From an uncultured Pseudomonadota bacterium (GTDB lineage: Bacteria; Pseudomonadota; Zetaproteobacteria; Mariprofundales; Mariprofundaceae), in contig CAJXLC010000004.1 of the NCBI GenBank assembly GCA_913055645.1, positions 1 through 64,000 of the forward strand: a stretch of 64,000 nucleotides of DNA. Reading direction: 5' to 3'. This document shows positions 24,718 through 32,354 of the stretch, piece after piece. A program made the translations under genes and the position numbers. Position 1 is the stretch's first letter. Each line of letters begins with the position of its first letter. Below the pieces are notes generated by a model. It saw nothing but the letters and a program-made list of their open reading frames with translations, was not told the origin of the DNA and did not search any database.

Positions 24718-25290
24718 ATGAAACTATTGGTCGGACTTGGCAATCCCGGCTCTAAATACAAGGAAACACGCCATAATATTGGCTTTCGTTTTCTTGATCA
24801 GTTGGCTGAATCAGAGGGGGTGCGGTTTTCCGCAGCCCCTCGTTTTCGTGCTGAAACTGCCAATTGGCAGAGCCCTGAAGGCAAGGTGTTATTGGTAAAG
24901 CCTCACACCTTTATGAATGACAGTGGTGAGTCCATTAGCCCTTTATCGCGTTATTACAATATTGAACCGAAAAACATTATTGTTATCTATGATGATTTGG
25001 ATATGTCTTCTGGAAAACTACGTATCAAAAAAGGTGGTGGTCATGGTGGGCACAATGGGCTTCGTTCCCTCAACCAACATCTTGATAATAGCGATTATAC
25101 ACGTATAAAAATAGGTATTGGCAGACCAAGCAATGGTGACATTACAGCTTGGGTATTGGGGCGCGCCAACGAAGATGACCGTGCCGATGAAGCTCGTATT
25201 TTTCATGTCTTGGAAGAGGAATTCTGTCATATCCTTGCTGGAAAAACAGACACCGCCGCGAACAAGATTCACAACAAATTAAACCCTTAG
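24718..25290 (+). CDS. pth: Peptidyl-tRNA hydrolase
   Basis: 190 residues. It releases peptides from peptidyl-tRNA that drop off ribosomes. Motifs: GLGNPGSKYKETRHNIGF (with the catalytic His in RHN), KPHTFMNDSGES and the GGGHGGHNGLRS segment. Full length and intact. Coupled closely to rplY. Confidence 0.96.
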   Translation: MKLLVGLGNPGSKYKETRHNIGFRFLDQLAESEGVRFSAAPRFRAETANWQSPEGKVLLVKPHTFMNDSGESISPLSRYYNIEPKNIIVIYDDLDMSSGKLRIKKGGGHGGHNGLRSLNQHLDNSDYTRIKIGIGRPSNGDITAWVLGRANEDDRADEARIFHVLEEEFCHILAGKTDTAANKIHNKLNP

Positions 25291-25324
25291 AATAATATAT
25301 TTATTCGTATCAGGAGATTTACCC

Positions 25325-26419
25325 ATGGCACTTTCCATTGGCATCGTCGGACTTCCCAATGTTGGAAAATCAACTTTATTTAACGCCTTAAATGGTGGTG
25401 GCGCAGAAGCAGCTAACTACCCATTTTGCACCATTGATCCCAATGTTGGATTGGTCAAAGTTCCTGATCCACGTATGGACGCATTAGCAAAAATTGTGAA
25501 CCCACAGGCTATGCAACATGCTGTGGTTGAATTTGTTGATATTGCAGGGCTGGTTGCAGGTGCTGCCAGTGGCGAAGGTTTGGGCAATAAATTTCTTGCC
25601 AATATACGCGAATGCTCTGCTATTGCCCATGTGGTGCGCTGTTTTGATGATGAAAATGTAACCCATGTTGCCAATTCCATTGACCCGCTGGCTGATATTG
25701 AGGTTATTGATACAGAATTGATGCTTAAAGATATGGAAAGCATGCAAAAAGCTGTAGAGCGAACTATGAAAACAACCAAATCTGGGAATAAGGATGCGTT
25801 GGCTTTACTTGCCGTACAAGAGCGTGTTCTTAAAGGTTTGGAAGATGGTGTTACCGTACGTCGCCAAAATTTAACTGATGATGATATTGAAAAAATTAAA
25901 GATTATTGCCTACTCACAGGTAAACCTGTGTTATACATCGCCAATGTTGATGATGGTTCATTGCCTGATGGCAATGCCTATGTGGAAAAAGTTCGCGCTT
26001 TTGCCGCAGAAGAAGGTGCAGAAGTTGCCATTGTTTCCGCCCAAATTGAGGCTGAACTCGTTGAAATGGATGACGAATCCAAAACTGAATTTTTATCTGA
26101 TTTAGGCTTGCAAGAACCTGGGCTAAATACTGTGATTCGTACCGCCTATAGCTTGCTTAATCTTATTACTTATTTCACCGCTGGTGTAAAAGAAGTGCGT
26201 GCTTGGACGATTCATATTGGAGATACTGCTCCCAAAGCGGCTGCGGTCATTCATAATGACTTTGAAAAAGGTTTTATTCGTGCTGAAACCATTGCTTATG
26301 AAGATTTTGTCAATCTAGGTGGTGAAGCCAAGTCCAAAGAGGCAGGTAAAATGCGCTTGGAAGGCAAGGAATATATTGTGCAAGATGGCGATGTGCTGCA
26401 TTTTCGCTTTAATGTCTAA
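25325..26419 (+). CDS. ychF: Ribosome-associated GTPase/ATPase YchF
   Basis: 364 residues of the Obg-related YchF/OLA1 family. P-loop GLPNVGKSTLFN, switch region ANYPFCTIDPN, DIAGLVAGAASGEGLGN, and the C-terminal TGS domain (FTAGVKEVRAW to the end). The family prefers ATP and acts in translation and stress response. AGGAG-type ribosome site before the ATG. Last of the conserved lolB-ychF gene block. Confidence 0.96.
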   Translation: MALSIGIVGLPNVGKSTLFNALNGGGAEAANYPFCTIDPNVGLVKVPDPRMDALAKIVNPQAMQHAVVEFVDIAGLVAGAASGEGLGNKFLANIRECSAIAHVVRCFDDENVTHVANSIDPLADIEVIDTELMLKDMESMQKAVERTMKTTKSGNKDALALLAVQERVLKGLEDGVTVRRQNLTDDDIEKIKDYCLLTGKPVLYIANVDDGSLPDGNAYVEKVRAFAAEEGAEVAIVSAQIEAELVEMDDESKTEFLSDLGLQEPGLNTVIRTAYSLLNLITYFTAGVKEVRAWTIHIGDTAPKAAAVIHNDFEKGFIRAETIAYEDFVNLGGEAKSKEAGKMRLEGKEYIVQDGDVLHFRFNV

Positions 26420-26438
26420 TAAAGCATTATAACGCTGT

Positions 26439-27401
26439 ATGTCCGTCGTCATACTTTGGGTTACCAAGGCAAGCAAATCACAGCAACACATCTTACGCAG
26501 CCTTCAATCTGCTACAGAGATGAACGTGCATGTCTGCAACGATGAACAACATGCTATAAAAACAGCTGAAAAGATTAAGCCAAGCGTGATTTTACAAAGT
26601 ATGCAAGGCACCCATAGTTTAGACTTATTGCGCACCTACAAAATACACATTTTATTGACTCATATTCCTGTCATCATGCTTGGGTTAAATATTCCAAAAC
26701 CTATGCGTGATTACGCTTTTTTTCGTGGTTGCAATGATTATATTGAAACAACTGCAAACAAGCAGGAATTACTAACACGCATCCGCCTACAAAGTGCGGC
26801 ATACCTCCAAAAACTCCAATGTATTGATGTTAAAAATAGTTTAGAGACAACAACTGCCAAACTAGAAACATGCCAAACAATGCTAAAACATGTCTCATCT
26901 TTGGACGCTTTGACAGGTATTGCGAACCGTCAGACTTTTTCCCAACATTATGAACGTGAATGGGGCCGTGCTCTACGTGAAACTGAGCCATTGTCCGTAT
27001 TAATTGCCAATATTGACCATTTCAAAGCATACAATGATCACTACGGTTATAAACAAGGTGATGCCTGCCTGAAACGCGTTGCACAACTGATCCAAGAAGT
27101 CCTGCAACGACCCACCGATTTCTGTGCTCGCTATTGTGGTGAAGAATTTATTATATTATTACCCGCCACAACAGCCAAGGGTGGTATTTATATCGCAGAA
27201 AAACTGCGCAAGGCTGTTATGGATTTAAACATCCCTCATCAGCACTCTGAAACCCAGCCATGCCTTACATTATCATTGGGACTATCCACGACATCACCCA
27301 TGCTCAAACATAAATCTCGTGATTTAATTCGTGCCGCAGACCACGCTCGTTTTGAAGCCAAAAGACAAGGGCGAAATAGACTTATTTGTAAGAGTATTTG
27401 A
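26439..27401 (+). CDS. GGDEF protein with degenerate receiver domain
   Basis: 320 residues. The N-terminal 120 resemble a response-regulator receiver, but where the phosphoacceptor Asp belongs the sequence reads VILQSMQG, so it is a pseudo-receiver. A short linker helix leads to a GGDEF domain (LTGIANRQTFSQHY). The active motif is CGEEF (about 233-237) rather than GGEEF; the first Gly is Cys. An RPTD I-site lies five residues before it. Such substitutions can weaken activity, so this may be a weak cyclase or a c-di-GMP receptor. No membrane segment. 19 bases after ychF. Confidence 0.85.
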   Translation: MSVVILWVTKASKSQQHILRSLQSATEMNVHVCNDEQHAIKTAEKIKPSVILQSMQGTHSLDLLRTYKIHILLTHIPVIMLGLNIPKPMRDYAFFRGCNDYIETTANKQELLTRIRLQSAAYLQKLQCIDVKNSLETTTAKLETCQTMLKHVSSLDALTGIANRQTFSQHYEREWGRALRETEPLSVLIANIDHFKAYNDHYGYKQGDACLKRVAQLIQEVLQRPTDFCARYCGEEFIILLPATTAKGGIYIAEKLRKAVMDLNIPHQHSETQPCLTLSLGLSTTSPMLKHKSRDLIRAADHARFEAKRQGRNRLICKSI

Positions 27402-27408
27402 GGCATAA

Positions 27409-27440
27409 AAAAGGGCAGAGAATCAATTCTCTACCCTTTC
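27409..27440 (-). terminator. Intrinsic terminator of slyD-like gene
   Basis: AAAGGG-x-AGAGAA and TTCTCT-x-CCCTTT pair around a TCAA loop with a single mismatch. On the minus strand a run of T follows, so it best serves the slyD-like gene; it also lies just after the plus-strand GGDEF gene and may act for both. Confidence 0.7.
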
Positions 27441-27468
27441 CAGTATCATTTAGCCTATATTATTTAAA

Positions 27469-27948
27469 TTAGTGGTTGCAATCCGCAGAGTGTACATGGC
27501 CATGTTCTAATTCTTCAGCCGTTGCCTCACGAATAGCACGAACAGTCACATCAAAGTGCAATGCTTCATCTGCCAAAGGATGGTTCCCATCCACGGTGAC
27601 TTCTTCATCATTAACAGCAATAACATTGACAACCTGAACACCTTGGTCTGTTTCAGCTTGAAAGCTCATACCCACTTCAATATCCATATCGCTTTCAAAC
27701 ATTTCGCGCGGTACAGCAGCAATCAACTCTTCATTGCGAACACCATAGCCATCTTCAGGACTAACAACTGTATTCAATGAATCACCCACAGTTTTGCCTT
27801 CCAATTCACGTTCCAAACCAACCACGATATTTTCTGCACCATGCAAATATGCCAAAGGCTCTTGACCTTCTGAACTATCCAAGACCTCTCCCTGTGCATT
27901 TTTCAGGGTATAATCGATTGTCACAACTTTGTGATGGGAAATTGTCAT
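27469..27948 (-). CDS. slyD: SlyD-type FKBP peptidyl-prolyl isomerase
   Basis: 159 residues of the FKBP superfamily. Features: VVTIDYTLKNAQGEVLDSS, PLAYLHGAENIVVGLEREL, and the inserted-flap domain with PEDGYGVRNEEL. The His-containing tail (HGHVHSADCNH) resembles the metal-binding end of SlyD, shorter than in enteric bacteria. Role: cytoplasmic proline isomerase and chaperone, possibly nickel handling. Ribosome site AGGAGAG. Confidence 0.88.
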   Translation of the reverse strand: MTISHHKVVTIDYTLKNAQGEVLDSSEGQEPLAYLHGAENIVVGLERELEGKTVGDSLNTVVSPEDGYGVRNEELIAAVPREMFESDMDIEVGMSFQAETDQGVQVVNVIAVNDEEVTVDGNHPLADEALHFDVTVRAIREATAEELEHGHVHSADCNH

Positions 27949-28091
27949 TGTACTCTCCTACAAATTAAATTCAGGTGAACACTCTAAGTAATAAAAGGCA
28001 CTGAATCTTTGAAAAGCGGCACGCTACGTATCCATTGGAGTACAGCAAGAACATTCAATATAATTAAGTCTTCTTAACCCAAATAACTTCC

Positions 28092-28247
28092 CGCATGATT
28101 CATAAATCGTCGTGATGATTGCACAGAAGCTTTCTTTGCAACGGATTTTGAAGAACATGTTCGTAGCTGTGCTTACGAACAATTGATGAAAAATTTATTA
28201 CGAATAAAGGGGCAAGCAAGGGCGCGACAGTATTTATGAATCATGCG
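28092..28247. repeat. 156-bp inverted-repeat element, family C
   Basis: The ends CGCATGATTCATAAAT and ATTTATGAATCATGCG are a perfect 16-base inverted repeat. The interior holds a hairpin GTTCGTA-GCTGTGC-TTACGAAC. Same architecture as families A and B but with different ends. The rest of the 27949-28263 gap shows no gene. Confidence 0.75.
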
Positions 28248-28263
28248 TGTTATATGATTTATC

Positions 28264-28998
28264 TCATGCTTGACTGGGTAATGCTATATAAAAAATCGAG
28301 CCCATCCCCAGTGTAGACTCACACCATATTTGCCCACCATGGGCTTGTACCAGTGATTTTACCACAGCTAAACCCATGCCGGAATGCTTTTTATCCGTTG
28401 AGAAAAATGGTTGGAATACACGTTGCACATCGCTCTCACTCATGCCCACGCCACTATCTCGAACAACCAATACATCCACGCCTGAACGCTTTTCTGTATG
28501 TAATGAAATATGCCCGCCCACTGGAGTAAAATGTAAAGCGTTATCGAGCACCGCTGTTACAATGCGTTCCAATGCCAAAGGATCTGCCCAAATGGTCGAT
28601 AATTCACGCGCTGTAATGCTGATACCTTTATCTTCCAATATCTCCTTCTGACGCTCTAACACTCGCTCAATCCATTCCGACAACTGGATATGTTCAGGCT
28701 CTAAATCGTCAAACATGCAATGATAGATGTCATTGGCTCCAGAAACCAAAGCATCCATATGTGTAATCACATCAGCCATCATTTCCAAGCTCTCTGGCAA
28801 ATCATCTTGAACCACGTGACACATAGCCGCCGAATCATTGTTAGCATCACGCAAAGACATCTGAATATCGCTTAATAATGCATTCATATTAACCAATGGA
28901 TTACGTAAATCATGCGAAAAAACATACATCAACTGTGCCATATCCTGTCTGGATATAGCAAAAGTATCCGCCTGTTTTTTATTCTTTTTCATATCCAT
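28264..28998 (-). CDS. Soluble sensor histidine kinase
   Basis: About 244 residues, without transmembrane helix or recognisable sensor domain. The H-box is MYVFSHDLRNPLVNM, followed by N-box (ALERIVTAVLDNALHF), DSGVGMS, FFSTDKKHSGMGLAVV and GSIFYIALP: a complete HATPase. The start at 28998 has AAAGG upstream; an upstream TTG is less likely. No response regulator is adjacent, so the partner is unknown. Confidence 0.82.
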   Translation of the reverse strand: MDMKKNKKQADTFAISRQDMAQLMYVFSHDLRNPLVNMNALLSDIQMSLRDANNDSAAMCHVVQDDLPESLEMMADVITHMDALVSGANDIYHCMFDDLEPEHIQLSEWIERVLERQKEILEDKGISITARELSTIWADPLALERIVTAVLDNALHFTPVGGHISLHTEKRSGVDVLVVRDSGVGMSESDVQRVFQPFFSTDKKHSGMGLAVVKSLVQAHGGQIWCESTLGMGSIFYIALPSQA

Positions 28999-29111
28999 GA
29001 AATAACGCAACCTTTCTAAAATTTACACACCAAGATGCTATAGAGTTTAATCGCTTTAAGGTATTTTTCATATAGCATAAACATGCTATAGCATAGATAG
29101 CCTTTGCAACA

Positions 29112-30338
29112 TTAGAATTTCAACACATTGTCATACAATCGATAATCATTCTTATCGGCATCTGATAATGCTTTCGCAATTAAAGCCCTCGCTTTGGGCT
29201 GTAAATCATCTGATAATAAACTTTGATACACACCTTTGTAAAAGGCATCTGGAATCACATCAACATAAAAATGCACAGAGCCTGTCTTCTTATCCAACTC
29301 ATCCGCAACAAAGATACGTGATTCACCTGGCATTAAGCGGGTATCCTGTTTTTCTTCCCAGCCATCATCATAGGCAACCTCACGTATGATAACCCACTGC
29401 CAATGTTGTAATACATTGCCTTGTGCATCCAAAGACTCTGCTTTTACCAACACCTTCGGTGTCACATAGGTTGGAAATGCGTGCCCTATATTGACTGATG
29501 TCATGGTAAACGTCGCTAAATTACCTTTCTTTTCAAGATTAAACTTCAAACCGCTGCGCACCATATTTACATCATGAATACCCTTAAAAGCATGTTTTCT
29601 ATCAGGCATATGACATGTTTGGCACTGAATACCTTGACCCGAAAAACGACTTTGTTGCCATTCAAAAACAGTGTTCTCTAATGGCTTTCCATGAATCGCG
29701 TAGTCTTGTGGAAATTGATGGCACGAAGCACAGAATTGTGATTTTTCAAAATCCTTTGTCGCAATAAAGCCGTTATGTGCAGCACCATCCAAATGTCCGA
29801 CAGCATGACTGTCGCGTCGCGGTGGTCCAAAACGCTGCCCGTGCCGAACATGACAGACTGCACATGTCACGCCCACATGTCGCAGAGGAAGTTTTGTTTG
29901 CTTAGCATCCAAATCTGCGTCCCTAGAGAATCCTTCCGGGTTTTCTAATAGTGTGGAAAGTGTTGCATTCATATCACCAGCATTGCGGTATAACTGCTCT
30001 TCTAACGGTGCATGGCATACCAGGCAATCATTCCCTTCCCCATGCCCCATAGCTGGAAACTGCCCTACTAAACCAGGTGAGTAGGCATGGGCATGTCTAC
30101 TATCACGCCAAGCATTAAATTGCTCTTGATGACACTGAGCACAGGCTTCTGGTCGCATATTATTTTCAAGCCCTGCATGAGCCTTGCCCGCTGCTTGAGG
30201 TGCATCCCAATAATCCAATGGCAAAGGTTCATTAGAAGATGCAGCAGTAAGACCTAATCCCATAAGAACTAAAATAATCGGCATCCAACATGTTTTGTTC
30301 ACATTCACCTCATAAAAAAGGGCAGCCGATATACACAT
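29112..30338 (-). CDS. Pentaheme c-type cytochrome
   Basis: About 400 residues. An N-terminal hydrophobic signal sequence (MPIILVLMGLGLTAA) is followed by five CxxCH heme sites: CAQCH, CLVCH, CAVCH, CASCH and CQTCH, spread over the first 250 residues. Extra His residues between them could give bis-His ligation, as in the cytochrome c554/hydroxylamine oxidoreductase-like multiheme group. The last 150 residues are heme-free and beta-rich, with NIGHAFPTYVTPKV, a segment found in that group. The first codons are uncertain (GTG or an internal ATG before the signal). A periplasmic electron carrier or oxidoreductase; substrate unknown. Confidence 0.85.
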   Translation of the reverse strand: MCISAALFYEVNVNKTCWMPIILVLMGLGLTAASSNEPLPLDYWDAPQAAGKAHAGLENNMRPEACAQCHQEQFNAWRDSRHAHAYSPGLVGQFPAMGHGEGNDCLVCHAPLEEQLYRNAGDMNATLSTLLENPEGFSRDADLDAKQTKLPLRHVGVTCAVCHVRHGQRFGPPRRDSHAVGHLDGAAHNGFIATKDFEKSQFCASCHQFPQDYAIHGKPLENTVFEWQQSRFSGQGIQCQTCHMPDRKHAFKGIHDVNMVRSGLKFNLEKKGNLATFTMTSVNIGHAFPTYVTPKVLVKAESLDAQGNVLQHWQWVIIREVAYDDGWEEKQDTRLMPGESRIFVADELDKKTGSVHFYVDVIPDAFYKGVYQSLLSDDLQPKARALIAKALSDADKNDYRLYDNVLKF

Positions 30339-30370
30339 ACCGACCGCCCATTGAATCGTTGTTTATAATA

Positions 30371-30423
30371 CTAGGGCTCGGTTAAACTTACGATGTTACT
30401 ACTCTAAGTCCGACGAGTCCTAG
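30371..30423. repeat. 53-bp palindrome related to family B ends
   Basis: CTAGGGCTCGGTTAAACTTA and TAAGTCCGACGAGTCCTAG are imperfect inverted repeats around a short centre. The right arm closely resembles the right arm of the element at 32176-32345 (TAAGTCCGACAGACTCCTGG). It lies between two minus-strand genes and could also act as a transcript end. Confidence 0.55.
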
Positions 30424-30427
30424 CTTG

Positions 30428-30742
30428 TCACATAGAACCATGCTTCATAGAGCATGGGTTACATGGATTCATTTTCTTCATACTGCAAGGGTTATGATTT
30501 TTCATATGCTTCATAGAGCATGGGTTGCATGGGTTCATCATCTTCATGCTGCAAGGGTTGTGCTTTTGCATATGCTTCATAGAACATGGATTACACGGAT
30601 TCATTTTCTTCATACTACAAGGGTTATCATGGCTCATTTGTTTCATGGCACATGGGTTTCCATGTTCCTCAGCCATCATTGTTGAGCAGCCCGCCAATCC
30701 CAACATGAACACAGCTACTGCTATTCCTAAAATCTTTTTCAT
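30428..30742 (-). CDS. Cys/Met/His repeat lipoprotein
   Basis: 104 residues: signal peptide with lipobox GLAGC, then NPCSMK-type units to the end. The larger period is 22 residues, of the form NPCSMKKMNPCNPCSMKHM plus three, present about three times at DNA level as 66-base repeats. The mature part is thus very rich in Cys, Met, His and Lys, with Cys-x-Met and Asn-Pro-Cys motifs. Thioether and thiol side chains so dense suggest binding of copper(I) or a similar soft metal; this is inference. An exported outer- or inner-membrane lipoprotein located beside the pentaheme cytochrome on the same strand. Confidence 0.75.
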   Translation of the reverse strand: MKKILGIAVAVFMLGLAGCSTMMAEEHGNPCAMKQMSHDNPCSMKKMNPCNPCSMKHMQKHNPCSMKMMNPCNPCSMKHMKNHNPCSMKKMNPCNPCSMKHGSM

Positions 30743-30976
30743 ATAAACGCCTCCAAAAATAATACAGCACTCTCCCTCACTGCTTGAAACGCTTAAGTCG
30801 CAATATTTCCAGTATCATTACAAACTTATTTTACACACCACAACAAGTATCCATAAAAATAGTCGTGATTCAATGATATGAAAAAAGTAACCGTTTAAAG
30901 CCATACATTACTTACAAAGCAACCCAAAATAAAAAAACACTTTACCTTAGCCTCTATTTCAGAGATAAATGCCATT

Positions 30977-31543
30977 ATGCAATGGACTTTATCAAACCAA
31001 CTTACCGCCGCACGCGTTGCGCTCATACCGCTGCTTATCGTCGCATTCTATTTTATTCCAAATCCTTGGAATCATTATACCACAGCATTTATTTTTGCGC
31101 TGGCAGGTTTCACAGATTGGCTTGATGGTTATATTGCTCGTCATCGCAATGAAGTTACCGCATTTGGTCGTTTCTTAGATCCTGTTGCAGATAAACTCCT
31201 TGTTGCTACATCTCTGGTTCTACTCGTTGAGGGTGGCTATGCGCCAGCTATTCTTGCTGTCATTATTATTGGTCGAGAAATCACCATTGGAGCCTTACGC
31301 GAATGGCTGGCTGAGGACTCAAGAATTGTACACGTCTCACAAATGGGGAAATGGAAAACCGCCATGCAACTAGCTGCTATTGAAGCATTGTTTTTACATC
31401 TCGAAATTATGGATTTTAATTTCCACCAAGCAGGACTTGTGCTTTTATGGTTAGCAGCCGTACTCACGCTATGGTCTGGTTATGAATATTTACGCAATGC
31501 ATGGCTTGAACTTAAGCATCAGGATCATACAGAAGAAAGCTGA
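30977..31543 (+). CDS. pgsA: CDP-diacylglycerol-glycerol-3-phosphate phosphatidyltransferase
   Basis: 188 residues with several transmembrane helices. The CDP-alcohol phosphotransferase signature is complete: D-G-x2-A-R-x8-G-x3-D-x3-D in DWLDGYIARHRN and FGRFLDPVADK. It makes phosphatidylglycerol phosphate, a precursor of phosphatidylglycerol and cardiolipin. Start NQLTAARVALIP is typical. A single gene between opposing genes. Confidence 0.94.
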   Translation: MQWTLSNQLTAARVALIPLLIVAFYFIPNPWNHYTTAFIFALAGFTDWLDGYIARHRNEVTAFGRFLDPVADKLLVATSLVLLVEGGYAPAILAVIIIGREITIGALREWLAEDSRIVHVSQMGKWKTAMQLAAIEALFLHLEIMDFNFHQAGLVLLWLAAVLTLWSGYEYLRNAWLELKHQDHTEES

Positions 31544-31558
31544 CCTGAATTCTTACAG

Positions 31559-32176
31559 CTACATATTTATAAGCTCAAGAAATTCATATCGTGATATTTC
31601 TTTTGCGCCCAAACTAGCCAAGTGCTCAGTATAAAACTGACAATCAATACACTTCCAACCTTCATCTTTCCCTCGCTGCACCAACATCGCCAGTGCCATT
31701 TTAGAAGCATCTCGTTTAATAGAAAACATAGACTCTGCAAAAAACATCTTATTCAATAATACACCATACAACCCGCCAATAAGCAACTCACCTTCCCACA
31801 CCTCTACAGAATGAGCATAAGCCTCATTATGCAATGCTTTATAGGCGACCAGCATTTCAGGCAGCAACCATATGCCATCAGCCTTGTGAACCTCTTTACA
31901 TTGCCCAATGACCTGTGAAAAATCTTCATCCCATGAAAAACGATAACGCTGTTGTTTCAAACGACGCGATAAGCGTTTAGAACAATAAAAATCATCTAGA
32001 AAAAATACCATACGGGGATCTGGAGACCACCAAAGAATGGGTTGCCCCTCTGAATACCACGGAAAACAGCCCTGTGCATAAGCCTTTAACAATGTTGCGA
32101 CAGATAAGTCGCCACCTACAGCCAATAATCCATCTTCATTGGCTTGAGTGGGTTCAGGAAAACTCACCACCATCAC
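31559..32176 (-). CDS. aat: Leucyl/phenylalanyl-tRNA-protein transferase
   Basis: 205 residues. It adds Leu or Phe to N-terminal Arg/Lys of proteins for ClpAP (N-degron) degradation. Seen: FPEPTQANEDGLLAVGGDLS, GCFPWYSEGQPILWWSPDPR, HSVEVWEGELLIGGLYGV and FFAESMFSIKRDASK. The family is usually about 225-235 residues; this one lacks the short N-terminal lead. The GTG/ATG start directly abuts the terminal repeat of the element on its upstream side, and no ribosome site is seen there. The N-terminus may have been altered by that insertion. Confidence 0.92.
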   Translation of the reverse strand: MMVVSFPEPTQANEDGLLAVGGDLSVATLLKAYAQGCFPWYSEGQPILWWSPDPRMVFFLDDFYCSKRLSRRLKQQRYRFSWDEDFSQVIGQCKEVHKADGIWLLPEMLVAYKALHNEAYAHSVEVWEGELLIGGLYGVLLNKMFFAESMFSIKRDASKMALAMLVQRGKDEGWKCIDCQFYTEHLASLGAKEISRYEFLELINM

Positions 32177-32345
32177 TAGGAGGCTATCGGATTTAGGGTG
32201 ATCGTAGAGAGCAGGTGGAGTAACGAGTCAAAAAATAGCATGATTTTGAGGCGCATAGTGGCAACTATGTAACGATAAATCAGGATGTTTTTGACCTTTA
32301 TCCCTGCCGCGCAGTAGATTTCTCATAAGTCCGACAGACTCCTGG
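32176..32345. repeat. 170-bp inverted-repeat element, family B, abutting aat
   Basis: Ends CTAGGAGGCTATCGGATTTA and TAAGTCCGACAGACTCCTGG match as inverted repeats in 16 of 20 positions. Inside are further inverted arms (GTCAAAAAATAGCATGATTTT against AAATCAGGATGTTTTTGAC) around a hairpin CATAG-TGGCAA-CTATG. It fills the entire gap between the aat start and the stop of the CheA-like gene. Confidence 0.75.
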
Positions 32346-32354
32346 ACTCGATGA

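Noticed and set aside
30425-30685. Plus-strand frame with HRAWV repeats
   Set aside because: It is the antisense of the NPCSMK lipoprotein repeats, which have a signal peptide and lipobox on the other strand.
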